64,000 nucleotides of DNA, taken from positions 1 to 64,000 of the forward strand of contig JBBPYD010000153.1 of NCBI GenBank assembly GCA_038200305.1, read 5' to 3'. Of the stretch, positions 8,398 through 17,638 are shown in pieces. The notes under the pieces were generated by a model. That model made no database searches, was not told where the DNA came from, and saw only the letters and a program-made list of their open reading frames with translations. This DNA is from JANXXV01 sp038200305 (GTDB lineage Bacteria; Acidobacteriota; Terriglobia; Bryobacterales; Bryobacteraceae). Each line of letters starts with the position of its first letter. Positions within the stretch are counted from its first letter, which is position 1. The translations under genes and the position numbers were made by a program.

Positions 8398-10760
8398 AAC
8401 ACACCAGCGCGGACCTTTTGGAGTTCGCGGAACTCAAGAAATTAGTCGGCCGGTACGTATCGGGACCGATGGGGCGCTTGGAGCTTGAAAAGCTGGAGCC
8501 TGTTTCGGATCGCGCTCTACTGGAGGAGTGTCTGGCGGAAGTTTCCGAAGCGATCGAATTCGTGCGGCTTGCCTCCAAACCGCCGCTCACCGGGCTGGTC
8601 GATATTACGGCTGCAGTTCAGAAACTGCGGATCGAAGGGGCTGGACTTGAGGCGAAAGAGATCGCCGATCTCGTCACGTTCCTGGATCGCACCACGGACG
8701 TTCGCAGCCTTCTGCTGAGTGAATCGCGCCGATTCCCCAGGCTGGGTGAGAGCGCCGCCGGACTTGGAGATTTCCGCCCACTGCTGCGCGACATTTCCGG
8801 CAAGGTGCTGCCCGATGGATCGGTGGCCGACCATGCAAGTGTCGCGTTGAACCGCCTTCGCCGCGACAAGGAAAAGCAGCAGCGCCAGATTCATGAATCC
8901 CTTGAACGATTTTTGCGGAATCATCGGGAAGAGGGCGTGCTGCAAGACGAATACGTCTCCATCCGCAATGACCGCTTCGTGGTTCCTGTCGTCGCCGGAC
9001 AGCGCCGCAAGGTGGATGGCGTAATCCACGGGGCCAGTGGCAGCGGGCAAACGCTTTTCGTGGAGCCGTTGGAGACCATCGACCTCAACAACGAACTGGT
9101 GCGCTTGACGGAAGAAGAGATGCGCGAGGTGTACCGCATTCTTCGCGATCTGACGGAAAAGCTGCGCGCGCACTCGTCCGCAATTCGTGATGCGCTGGCC
9201 TTGATGAGCGGTCTGGATCTGTTGTTTGCGAAAGCTGCCTTCGCCAGTGAGTTCGATTGTGTCATTCCCAAATTCACCGGCCGCGTACATTTGCGGGATG
9301 CCCGTCATCCACTTCTGCAGGACGTTCTTCGCAAGCAGAAAAAGGCGGTGGTGCCGGTCACGCTCACTCTTGACGGCCAAACGCGAACGCTGCTGATCAG
9401 CGGCCCGAATACCGGCGGCAAGACAGTGAGCATGAAGACGGTGGGCCTGCTCGCGCTGATGGCTCATGCGGCGCTTCCGGTGCCAGCCACCGAAGCCGAG
9501 TTCCCCATCTTCGACCAGGTCCTGGCCGATATAGGCGACAACCAGTCCATTGAACAAAGCTTGAGCACGTTCTCCGCGCACATTGCCTGCGTTCGCGAGA
9601 TGGTGGAGGACGCAACACCCGATTCGCTGATCCTGTTGGATGAGTTGGGGCGCGCGACGGACCCGGAAGAAGGCGGCGCGCTTGGCGTGGCGATTTTGGA
9701 GCACTTCCGCACGATGGGCGCGGTGACACTTGCTTCCACGCACTTGCTGGCTTTGAAAGTTTACGGCGCGAACACGCCTTCGGTGCTGAACGGCTCAATG
9801 GGATTTGACGATGAAACCCTTGAGCCGACCTACGTATTGCGATTGGGTGCGCCTGGGAAATCCGCGGGACTCGATATTGCCGGGCGGCTGGGCTTGCCGC
9901 ATTCGTTGATTGACCGTGCCCGTGCTGCGATGAGCAACACGGAGCGGGACATCGCGCGATTTCTGAATGAGTTGCATCGGCGCATTGAGGAGAACGGCGC
10001 CCTTCAGTCCGAACTGCGGCAGAAGATTCAGGTTGCAGCGGAGCGTGAGCAATCCCTTGCGCGCGAGTGGGAGAAGCGCGAGTCCGCGAAACTGCGCGAG
10101 CTGGAGCGAAAATTCGACGAGCTTGTCTCAAAGTTCGATGCGCAGGCGCGCGAGACGATTGAAACCATCGAGCAGTCCGCCGCACAGCGCAAGTTGGCGG
10201 ACAACGCTCTCCGTAAGGTGGCCAAGACCAAACGCGAGTTCCAGGAACAGGTGCAAACGAACGTGCTGGCCTCTGAATCCGCTCCGGTACTTAAGCAACT
10301 GAAAGTCGAGGAAGGCAGCCGTGTGATCTTGAAAGGCATTCGTCAGCCCGCGCGCGTCCGCCGCATCCTTGGCGGCGGCCTGATTGAGGTGGACGCCGGG
10401 TTCATGAAGATGCAGGTGGCTCTGTCCGATGTGCAGAACGTGCTACCGCCGGGCGGTGAACCGAAACTTCCGAAGAACGTCAGCTTCCAATCGGGTCCGC
10501 GTTGGGATTCGTCATACCAGGAGATCAATGTGATCGGGCAGCGTTCGGAGGAGGCTTGCGATGCCGTGGAGAAGTTTCTGGATCATGCGGCGATGGCTTC
10601 CGTAGAGCGCGTCCGCATTGTGCATGGCCACGGAATGGGCATTCTGAAGCGGGCGATTTCCACGTTGCTAACGAAGAGTCCTCACGTGGAGAAGTTTTAT
10701 GCGGCCAGCCAGAACGAGGGCGGTGCGGGCGCAACCGTGGTGGAACTCAAAGCAGGCTGA
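8394..10760 (+). CDS. mutS2: endonuclease MutS2
   Basis: A 788-residue protein of full MutS2 length. It has the core and clamp helices, an ABC-type ATPase with Walker A GPNTGGKT at residues 337-344, the Walker B region LILLDELGRATDPEEG, a long coiled coil at about 510-620, and a C-terminal Smr nuclease domain with HGHGMGILKRAI near residue 745. MutS2 acts on branched DNA and, in some species, on stalled ribosomes. It lacks the mismatch-reading domain of MutS. It is coupled to the NUDIX gene by a four-base overlap. Confidence 0.95.
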   Translation: MKHTSADLLEFAELKKLVGRYVSGPMGRLELEKLEPVSDRALLEECLAEVSEAIEFVRLASKPPLTGLVDITAAVQKLRIEGAGLEAKEIADLVTFLDRTTDVRSLLLSESRRFPRLGESAAGLGDFRPLLRDISGKVLPDGSVADHASVALNRLRRDKEKQQRQIHESLERFLRNHREEGVLQDEYVSIRNDRFVVPVVAGQRRKVDGVIHGASGSGQTLFVEPLETIDLNNELVRLTEEEMREVYRILRDLTEKLRAHSSAIRDALALMSGLDLLFAKAAFASEFDCVIPKFTGRVHLRDARHPLLQDVLRKQKKAVVPVTLTLDGQTRTLLISGPNTGGKTVSMKTVGLLALMAHAALPVPATEAEFPIFDQVLADIGDNQSIEQSLSTFSAHIACVREMVEDATPDSLILLDELGRATDPEEGGALGVAILEHFRTMGAVTLASTHLLALKVYGANTPSVLNGSMGFDDETLEPTYVLRLGAPGKSAGLDIAGRLGLPHSLIDRARAAMSNTERDIARFLNELHRRIEENGALQSELRQKIQVAAEREQSLAREWEKRESAKLRELERKFDELVSKFDAQARETIETIEQSAAQRKLADNALRKVAKTKREFQEQVQTNVLASESAPVLKQLKVEEGSRVILKGIRQPARVRRILGGGLIEVDAGFMKMQVALSDVQNVLPPGGEPKLPKNVSFQSGPRWDSSYQEINVIGQRSEEACDAVEKFLDHAAMASVERVRIVHGHGMGILKRAISTLLTKSPHVEKFYAASQNEGGAGATVVELKAG

Positions 10761-10888
10761 GCGTCATTGACGTCGAGAAACTGCTGGAATCCATTGGCTC
10801 GGATTTACCGGAACTCCGTTCACGGAAATCCGCCAGTGCAAGCGTGATCCAGTTCGGCATTTATAGGTGCTCACGTTAGACTGTGAGT

Positions 10889-10983
10889 GGGAGTGCATCT
10901 CATCCGGTGGTGGGCCTGGTCTTCAAAACCAGTGAACGGTCTTCTGGATCGTTGGTCGATTCGACTTCGACGCATTCCCGCCA
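10889..10983 (+). tRNA. selC: tRNA-Sec (selenocysteine, anticodon TCA)
   Basis: The 95-base gene has features specific to bacterial tRNA-Sec. The acceptor stem is 8 bp (GGGAGTGC with GCATTCCC, one G-U pair). The anticodon stem CTGGT/ACCAG encloses loop CTTCAAA with anticodon TCA. There is a long variable arm, a 5-bp T-stem GTCGA/TCGAC, and an encoded GCCA end. This implies that the organism makes selenoproteins. No selA, selB or selD and no obvious UGA-containing selenoprotein gene lie in the window. The CCA ends at 10983 and the stop codon of the convergent regulator begins at 10984. Confidence 0.92.
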
Positions 10984-12123
10984 CTAATCAAAGTGCATTA
11001 GCGTCGAATGCTCAGCTGAGTAAGCGGAATCGTTGGGATATACGTGGTTCACGTTCGCCGGCGTTAGCATCCGGTGGGCAAGGAACACCGTGTTCGGCGT
11101 GGGCTTGTTTCCCAGGATGCCAGCCGCCAACGCGATTAGTTCCGGACCGTAGTTTTCAGGAAAATAAGCGACGGTCCCAATCAGTCTTGTTCCGGGACGA
11201 CGCAACTCCGCCCTGGCGTCCACCGATCCGCCTTGGCCAAACACAGCGCATTCATTGAGCAGTCCTGCCTCTTCGAAGGCTCGCAACGCGCCGAGGGCGC
11301 TTGGGTCGTTGATTGCCGCTACAAGCGCCTTGCCCGAGCCTCCGAAACGGAGGTGCCTGCGAATGGCCCTTAGCGCGCCATCAAAATGCCCGTCGCTGTT
11401 GACGTGAATCACACGGAAACGATGTTCCCCGAGCACTTCATGGATGCCTCTCTCCATTCCCTCCATGCGAAGCTGGGGAACTGAGCCGCCCATCAGCCGT
11501 CCGAGCAGAATCGCTTCATGCACTTCGTCAGGCCAGCGCTGCTTGGCCCAGCGGCCCAAAGCGCGCCCGGCAACGAGTCCGGCATCGTAGTTGTTCGCGC
11601 CGTAATACACAGCCCCAGGGTGCGGGAATCCAATCGCAATGAGCGGGATTTTCGCCTCCCGGAACTTGGCGGCGATCAATGGAGCGGCTTCTTCAAAGGT
11701 CTGGTGCTCTATCGCGATATCCACTCTGGCCTTAATCAGCTTATCCGCGTTCCGGAGCGCGGTTTTCAGGCTGAACTCATTGCTCAACGCCAGCAGCGCC
11801 ACCTTCTCTACATCGGCCGCGCGCGTGATACTTGCAGTGATTTCACGCGAGAAGAGGAGGTCCGAACCCTGGGCTGCGTATCCGATGTACAGGCGCCGCG
11901 TCTGGATAGGCCGTATTGCCGAACGATACCGGTCCGGTGGCAACACTTCGATCAACTTGCCCTTTTCCAGGCTGCGCATAATTCGGAAGACGGTCGTCTT
12001 GTTGAAGCCGGTACGGGAGACAATGTCCCGCAGGCGCAGAGCCTCTCCTTCAAACCGGAAGGCCTGAAGGACGTCGCAGGCGCGCAGCACTGAATCCAAT
12101 AAATATTTGCCTTGTTCCGGCAC
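10984..12123 (-). CDS. transcriptional regulator: IclR-type HTH fused to a periplasmic-binding-protein-like sensor
   Basis: The 379-residue protein begins with an IclR-like winged HTH (about residues 8-62: LDSVLRACDVLQAF, LRDIVSRTGFNKTTVFRIM). Where IclR proteins carry a GAF-like effector domain, it continues into a LacI/RbsB-type sugar-binding fold (about 75-345: RLYIGYAAQGSDLLFSREI, AIGFPHPGAVYYGANNYDAG). It probably senses a sugar-like ligand and controls the adjacent SnoaL/TonB-receptor genes, which are divergent from it. A 19-bp palindrome lies 49 bases upstream of its start. Confidence 0.8.
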   Translation of the reverse strand: MPEQGKYLLDSVLRACDVLQAFRFEGEALRLRDIVSRTGFNKTTVFRIMRSLEKGKLIEVLPPDRYRSAIRPIQTRRLYIGYAAQGSDLLFSREITASITRAADVEKVALLALSNEFSLKTALRNADKLIKARVDIAIEHQTFEEAAPLIAAKFREAKIPLIAIGFPHPGAVYYGANNYDAGLVAGRALGRWAKQRWPDEVHEAILLGRLMGGSVPQLRMEGMERGIHEVLGEHRFRVIHVNSDGHFDGALRAIRRHLRFGGSGKALVAAINDPSALGALRAFEEAGLLNECAVFGQGGSVDARAELRRPGTRLIGTVAYFPENYGPELIALAAGILGNKPTPNTVFLAHRMLTPANVNHVYPNDSAYSAEHSTLMHFD

Positions 12124-12171
12124 GGTCCATCCTGTATATCACCTTATCCGGATTACCGTCAAATGGTCCAT

Positions 12172-12190
12172 TGTTTCGCTGACGGAAACA
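12172..12190. promoter_or_regulatory. putative operator of the IclR/PBP regulator
   Basis: An inverted repeat TGTTTC-N7-GAAACA lies in the 262-base divergent region, close to the regulator start. The same GTTTC-N7-GAAAC arrangement recurs twice at 56.8 kb. It is assigned to this regulator by position only. The rest of the divergent region shows no further clear element. Confidence 0.5.
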
Positions 12191-12385
12191 CAACGCTACA
12201 GATCCCCTCCAAAGGGCAGCCCACCGCCCGCTGCACCGCTTGCGGACAGAACGTGTGTTTGGTGGAACAACCTGCAAGGCGCTGTGGTTCACAGAGAGAA
12301 ACGCCGCGCCCGCATCCATTCCGTCGCCAATCCCGCACGCGTTTCTAATAGAGTTCCTTGTTATCGAATAAATGAGGCAGGTGCT

Positions 12386-12799
12386 ATGATCCGGGTTTTT
12401 GCCGTTGCGTTGCTTCTTGCAGCTGCCGTTATTGGAGCTGAACCGGCGGATGCCGTTCGTGAAGCAGCCGAAGGCTGGTACCAGGCTGCCGTCAAGCAAG
12501 ACGCGGCCGCATTGAACCGGCTGTTGTCCGATGACCTGACGTATTGCCACGCCGGCGGGAAATTGCAGACGAAGGCCGAGTACATTGCCAGCGTGATGAC
12601 TGGCCCGCCACACTATGAGTCGATGACCTTCAACGATAGGAAGATCCGGCTTTACGGCAAAACCGCCATTCTGACGGGCACCGTGGATGTGAAGCTGGTA
12701 AACACGCCAGTGTTCCGCGTCCGGACGCTGCACGTTTACATGGAAAACAACGGGCAGTGGCAACTTGCGGCACACGAATCGACGCGCCTCGGCAAGTAA
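12386..12799 (+). CDS. secreted SnoaL/NTF2-like protein (DUF4440 type)
   Basis: A 137-residue protein with a signal peptide (residues 1-18, ending VIGAE) and a single NTF2-like alpha+beta fold (VREAAEGWYQAAVKQDAAALNRLLSDDLTYCH, written here only as a region at about 22-52, then VDVKLVNTPVFRVRTLHVY). These small cone-shaped domains act as ligand binders, isomerases or hydrolases. The ATG at 12386 gives a clean signal peptide; the frame upstream is not family-like. It lies 12 bases before the TonB receptor gene and probably shares its mRNA. Confidence 0.75.
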   Translation: MIRVFAVALLLAAAVIGAEPADAVREAAEGWYQAAVKQDAAALNRLLSDDLTYCHAGGKLQTKAEYIASVMTGPPHYESMTFNDRKIRLYGKTAILTGTVDVKLVNTPVFRVRTLHVYMENNGQWQLAAHESTRLGK

Positions 12800-12811
12800 A
12801 AGGAACATTCT

Positions 12812-15800
12812 ATGAAATTTCGGATCTGGAAGGCATTACTTGGGCTTCTACTGGCCCTTGCACCACTGAGGGCGCAGAACGCGCGGGGCACCATCTTAGG
12901 CCGGGTGACCGACCAATCGGGCGCCGCGATGGACGCCGTGAAGATCGAGGTAGTCAATACCGATACAGGCGTGCGTGCCGCGTCCAGTTCTAATTCCAGC
13001 GGTGACTACATCGTGCCGTACCTGCTTGCCGGTCCTTACAACATCGCGGTGGAGCACCAAGGGTTTAAGCGATATACGCGGACGGGCGTTATGATTCGCG
13101 AGGGTGATCGAATTTCCATCGACGTTTCCATGCAACTCGGCGACAGCGCGCAGACGGTGGACGTGTCGAGCATGGCGCCGATGCTGGATACGTCCACGGC
13201 TTCGATGGGGAACACCGTCGGGAGCCGTGCAATTGAGGAGTTGCCCACCAAGGACGGAATGGTGCTTATTATGGCCACCTTCGCCCCTGGCGTCACATTC
13301 ACCCCGCAATCGGCTGGCTACATTCGCCCATTCGATACAGCGTCCCCCTCCGCCATGAGTGTCAACGGCACGCGTCCGGGAAGCAATGAGTTCCAGGTGG
13401 ACGGCACGCCTAATCTGCAAGGCCAGCAGATCGCATATTCTCCGCCCCAGTCCGTGGTGAGCGAAATGAAGGTGCAGACCTCCACGTTCGACGCCAGTAC
13501 AGGTTTCAATACTGGCGCAGTGATGAACATGACCCTGAAGACCGGCGCAAACCGCCTGCATGGCCAAGTGGATTATTTCATGCAGAATCCAGCTCTCAAC
13601 GCCGATAACTACTTTCGGCTGTCCACCGGAAAGCCAGGATTTCGGATTCATCGCTATGGCGCGAGCGCCACAGGTCCTGTGGTTCTACCGAAGGTGTACG
13701 ATGGCAAAAACCGCACCTTCTTTACATATGGGTATGAAGCTATTTGGAGCTTCGATCCTTCGCCGTGGGTTGTGGAAACCGTGCCGACCGCCGCCGAAAG
13801 AAAGGGCGACTTCTCGAGTTTGCTTGCCATCTCACCGGCGTATCAGATCTACGATCCGTACTCGACGACTCCGGCCGGCAACGGCCGGTTCCAGCGCACC
13901 CCCGTGCCGGGAAACATCATCCCGCCGAACCGCATCAACCCCGTCTCCGCGAAAATTGCGAGCCTTTGGGACCAGCCGAACCAGCCGAACCAGCCGGGGA
14001 CGATTGACGGAACGAACAATTACACGATGGGCAAGAACGCCCAGGATACCTACTGGAATCACCTTTTCCGGCTCGATCACAACATCTCGGCGCAGCAAAG
14101 GCTGTACGGGCGGGTGAACGTAACGTCTCTGGAACGTCCGGAAAACATCCGGCAGAATAAGACGGTGGGGGACAACTTTTATCGATACAACCACGGCGCC
14201 GTGCTTGATTATGTCAATATCCTTTCTCCTTCATTCGTGATGGATGCGCGTTATAGCTTTATGCGCTTCACCACCGGGTACACGCCCTACCAGCAGGGAT
14301 GGGATCTCGCGTCGCTCGGATTCGCTCCGGGGTTCGTTAGCCAGCTTCAGCAGCTTGATACGCGTGCATTGAAGTTCCCGAACATCAACATCGGCTCGAT
14401 ACCCGGCACCTTTTCCCCGCTCGGTGGCGTGAACAGCAATAACCAGCAGATTTACATGATCCACGAAGGGGCTGTTAACTTTACGAATACCTTCGGCGCG
14501 CACACGCTCCGGTCTGGTGTAACCTATCGCGGATATCTGGAGAACGCGTATGACCTCGGCAGTTCCTCAGGTGCGTTGACCTTCGATTCCACCTGGACCG
14601 GCGGCCCTCTAAACACCTCAGGCCCGTCGCCGATCGGGCAGGATTTCGCCAGCTTTCTTTATGGTCTGCCGGCCAGCGGCAGCCTGCCGGTGAACGACAG
14701 CTTTGCTCAGAAGCAGAGCTATTGGGCCTTCTTTGCCCAGGATGACTGGAAGGTCAGCACCAAGCTCACTCTGAGCCTCGGATTGCGTTACGAATTACCG
14801 TCCTCACTAACAGAGCGATTCAACCGGAGTGTGCGCGGGTTCGACTCTACGGCATCGAGTTCCATTTCCTCAAAGGCGCTGCAGAACTACGCGTTATCGC
14901 CAATCGCGCAGGTTCCCGCCAGCGCTTTCAACGTGAACGGAGGCTTGACGTTTGCGGGAGTGAACGGGTCGCGCGACCTGTGGAACAGGTCGACACGGAA
15001 CTTCATGCCACGGTTCGGCTTTGCCTACTCCCTGGCCCAGCATACGGTGCTCCGGGGCGGCTACGGTATCTATTACTCCCCTCTTGGGGTGACGTTTGTG
15101 AACGTGAACCAGACAGGGTTCAATGCATCGACGGCATTCGTAGGCTCGCTCGATAACGGCCAGACCTACACAGCAGACCTGACGAATCCGTTTCCGGGCG
15201 GTGTTGTCCGCCCACTTGGCGCCTCGGGCGGCGCTTCCACGTTCCTCGGACAGAACGTCGGCTTATTTGATCAGAATCTCAGAAATCCATACGCGCAACG
15301 CTGGCAGTTCGCCGTACAACACGAGCTTCCCGGGAACGTACTCGTGGAATTATCGTACGTAGGCAACCGGGGCACGCGCCTTCTGACGACACAAGATCTG
15401 AATGCATTCCCCGCAGCGTACCTTAGCACCTTACCTACCCGCGATCAGGCCACCATCAATGCATTAGGCGCACAGGTCCCAAATCCGTTCTACCCATTGC
15501 TGCCCAGAACCAACCTAGCCGCTACAACCGTCGCTACCTCACAGTTGCTGAGACCGTTTCCTCAGTTCAGCGGGATCACTCAGACCACGAACGGGGGCGC
15601 CTCTTGGTATCACGCGCTACAAGCACGCACGGAGAAGCGTTTCTCAAGCGGGTTTTACGGATCGTACTCGTTCTCATGGTCGAAGTTCATGGAAGCGATC
15701 ACGTACCTAAACCCCACGGATACGCGCCCGGAACACGTTGTGTCCGATCAGGATCGGCCCTTCCGCTCCGTTGTCACATGGGGATACGAGTTGCCTTTCG

Positions 15801-16285
15801 GAGCAGGCAAGCCGATCGGCGCCTCAGTGAACCGCGTGGTCTCAACCGCTATCAGCGGCTGGCAGATGCAGGGCATCTACACCTACCAGAGCGGCCAGGC
15901 ACTCGGGTTTGGCAACGCCATCCTGCTCTGCGGCCCCGGCGATATTACACTTTCACCGGATCAGCGGACCGTAAAGAACTGGTTCAATACGTCGTGCTTC
16001 AACCGGACTTCCAATCAGCAGCTTGCAAGCAATATCCGGACTGTATCGACGAGATTTTCCGGCATTCGCGGGCCAAGTCTGAACAACTTCGACTTGTCGT
16101 TCATTAAGAACACACGCATTCGGGAGGGTGTGCGGTTGCAGTTCCAGGCGGAAGCAATTAACGCACTGAATCATCCGCAGTTCACCAATCCAACCACGAC
16201 TCCTACCAGTTCGGCGTTCGGCCAGGTAACCGGTACGTTCTCCTGGCAGCGAGTGATAGAGTTCGGGATGAAGCTTTCGTTCTAA
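12812..16285 (+). CDS. TonB-dependent receptor-like outer membrane protein (Oar type)
   Basis: A 1157-residue protein. After a signal peptide (1-21) comes a carboxypeptidase-regulatory-like domain (about 24-105: ILGRVTDQSGAAMDAVKI, YLLAGPYNIAVEHQGFKRY), then a plug-like region with FQVDGTPN, and a long beta-barrel ending in WQRVIEFGMKLSF with the terminal aromatic of outer membrane proteins. Acidobacteria carry many such paralogues, thought to import large carbohydrates or peptides. It is downstream of the SnoaL-like gene and probably under the IclR/PBP regulator. Confidence 0.88.
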   Translation: MKFRIWKALLGLLLALAPLRAQNARGTILGRVTDQSGAAMDAVKIEVVNTDTGVRAASSSNSSGDYIVPYLLAGPYNIAVEHQGFKRYTRTGVMIREGDRISIDVSMQLGDSAQTVDVSSMAPMLDTSTASMGNTVGSRAIEELPTKDGMVLIMATFAPGVTFTPQSAGYIRPFDTASPSAMSVNGTRPGSNEFQVDGTPNLQGQQIAYSPPQSVVSEMKVQTSTFDASTGFNTGAVMNMTLKTGANRLHGQVDYFMQNPALNADNYFRLSTGKPGFRIHRYGASATGPVVLPKVYDGKNRTFFTYGYEAIWSFDPSPWVVETVPTAAERKGDFSSLLAISPAYQIYDPYSTTPAGNGRFQRTPVPGNIIPPNRINPVSAKIASLWDQPNQPNQPGTIDGTNNYTMGKNAQDTYWNHLFRLDHNISAQQRLYGRVNVTSLERPENIRQNKTVGDNFYRYNHGAVLDYVNILSPSFVMDARYSFMRFTTGYTPYQQGWDLASLGFAPGFVSQLQQLDTRALKFPNINIGSIPGTFSPLGGVNSNNQQIYMIHEGAVNFTNTFGAHTLRSGVTYRGYLENAYDLGSSSGALTFDSTWTGGPLNTSGPSPIGQDFASFLYGLPASGSLPVNDSFAQKQSYWAFFAQDDWKVSTKLTLSLGLRYELPSSLTERFNRSVRGFDSTASSSISSKALQNYALSPIAQVPASAFNVNGGLTFAGVNGSRDLWNRSTRNFMPRFGFAYSLAQHTVLRGGYGIYYSPLGVTFVNVNQTGFNASTAFVGSLDNGQTYTADLTNPFPGGVVRPLGASGGASTFLGQNVGLFDQNLRNPYAQRWQFAVQHELPGNVLVELSYVGNRGTRLLTTQDLNAFPAAYLSTLPTRDQATINALGAQVPNPFYPLLPRTNLAATTVATSQLLRPFPQFSGITQTTNGGASWYHALQARTEKRFSSGFYGSYSFSWSKFMEAITYLNPTDTRPEHVVSDQDRPFRSVVTWGYELPFGAGKPIGASVNRVVSTAISGWQMQGIYTYQSGQALGFGNAILLCGPGDITLSPDQRTVKNWFNTSCFNRTSNQQLASNIRTVSTRFSGIRGPSLNNFDLSFIKNTRIREGVRLQFQAEAINALNHPQFTNPTTTPTSSAFGQVTGTFSWQRVIEFGMKLSF

Positions 16286-16315
16286 AAGCATTGCGCGGCT
16301 GACGGCATCGCTGCT

Positions 16316-17617
16316 ATGGTCAAAACAGCGATGTCACAGAACCGGCCTCCGTGTGCCGCTACTCCTATTGGTTCAGATAAGCACCGTCAAGTGAACGTCC
16401 GCCGAGTGGACGAATGCGCGAACCTGCACGAAGTCTTTACCCACTGCCTTCCCGCTTTCGGCGGCGCCTACCTCCGGCGGATTTACACCATTCTTGACCG
16501 GGCAATCGGCATGGGTTGTCCGGTCACACTCTCGGCCGCAGGGCCTGTCACAGTTTCCGGCCAGCATCTGGCATGGCTAATTCCCCTGCTGGAAACCGGC
16601 TGGATAGCGTATCTCAGTACCACGGATGCGGTCTGCTATCACGACGGCCATCGAAGCCTGGATGCCTATCGCAACGGCCCAATCCATGAGGTGCCCATCT
16701 TCGGCAACGACGGCGCGCTGCGGGACGAAGGGACCATCCGCGTGACCGATATGGCCTTCGACGAAGGCGTTCTGCTGGATCAGGACCGATTCTTGAGCGC
16801 ATGCCTTTCGCTTCCGGAATTTCAGAAGAAAATGACCGGCACCGAACTGCGCTATCGGCTCGGCGCTTACTACGATGCACAGGAACGGAAAAACGATGTA
16901 GCCTCCGGTCTGCTGTCCACCTGTCATCGATTGGGGATTCCTATCTTCGTCGGAGCCCCTGCTGACGGCAGTGTATTTCTGAACTCAATGAAGCTTTGGG
17001 CCATGCATAAGGCGGGCCTGACCCAGCAGCACCAATTCGATCTGGATCTTCATGCCGAAGTATTCGAGGCATGCGCGTATCACCGTTGGGGGCTGTTTGA
17101 AAATCCGGTAAAGGCTCTGGCGACGCTGGTGCTGGGCGGCGGTGTTCCCAAGAATTACAATTTGCAACCGGAGCCCGCACTCAGCCAAGTGCTCGGACTT
17201 CCAAATGTGCGGGGCTATCACTTCGACGTGCAAATTGTGACCGCGCCCGTTACCGACGGGTCCCTTTCCTCCTGCCCACCCGCGGAAGCCGTCACTTGGG
17301 GCAAAGTGGACAAGGACACCTACCAGCAATCGACCGAGAGCATGCAAGCGGATTACTCGATGGTGATGCCGTTTCTGGTAAAGGCGCTTTTGGATAATCG
17401 AAATCGCTACGCCCAACAGGCGGAGAAGCTGGGCGAGGATACTCTCTTCGAAAGAGAGCCGCATGCGAAAGGTTATCTTCGCCCGCAATCCGGCTACCGC
17501 TTATACGAGCAGCGCGAACCGTTATGTGACCGGCTGACCGCGGATGTCCGTGAAAATCGGGAATGGCTGCTCAATAGCTTGCAATATCCGCTCGCGGGCG
17601 TGCCCACCGGGCGCTAG
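16316..17617 (+). CDS. deoxyhypusine-synthase-family protein
   Basis: A 433-residue protein of the DHS family, which transfers the aminobutyl group of spermidine in an NAD-dependent reaction. The family's Lys motif is kept as AEAVTWGKVDKD (Lys330). Other family landmarks are FGGAYLRRIY near the start and LGGGVPKNYNLQPEP in the NAD site. Bacteria have no eIF5A hypusine pathway, so bacterial members are usually homospermidine synthases or unassigned; I infer polyamine metabolism. It lies 30 bases after the TonB gene and 21 before an acyl-CoA dehydrogenase. Confidence 0.8.
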   Translation: MVKTAMSQNRPPCAATPIGSDKHRQVNVRRVDECANLHEVFTHCLPAFGGAYLRRIYTILDRAIGMGCPVTLSAAGPVTVSGQHLAWLIPLLETGWIAYLSTTDAVCYHDGHRSLDAYRNGPIHEVPIFGNDGALRDEGTIRVTDMAFDEGVLLDQDRFLSACLSLPEFQKKMTGTELRYRLGAYYDAQERKNDVASGLLSTCHRLGIPIFVGAPADGSVFLNSMKLWAMHKAGLTQQHQFDLDLHAEVFEACAYHRWGLFENPVKALATLVLGGGVPKNYNLQPEPALSQVLGLPNVRGYHFDVQIVTAPVTDGSLSSCPPAEAVTWGKVDKDTYQQSTESMQADYSMVMPFLVKALLDNRNRYAQQAEKLGEDTLFEREPHAKGYLRPQSGYRLYEQREPLCDRLTADVRENREWLLNSLQYPLAGVPTGR

Positions 17618-17638
17618 ACTATTGCAGGAGGTTCCTTC

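Noticed and set aside
8517..9743. 408-codon minus-strand ORF across mutS2
   Set aside because: It is antisense to a clear mutS2 gene, with His/Gln-rich composition typical of a GC-rich shadow frame.
10761..10888. 40-codon open frame between mutS2 and selC
   Set aside because: It continues a shadow frame of mutS2, has no start codon with a ribosome site, and shows no family likeness.
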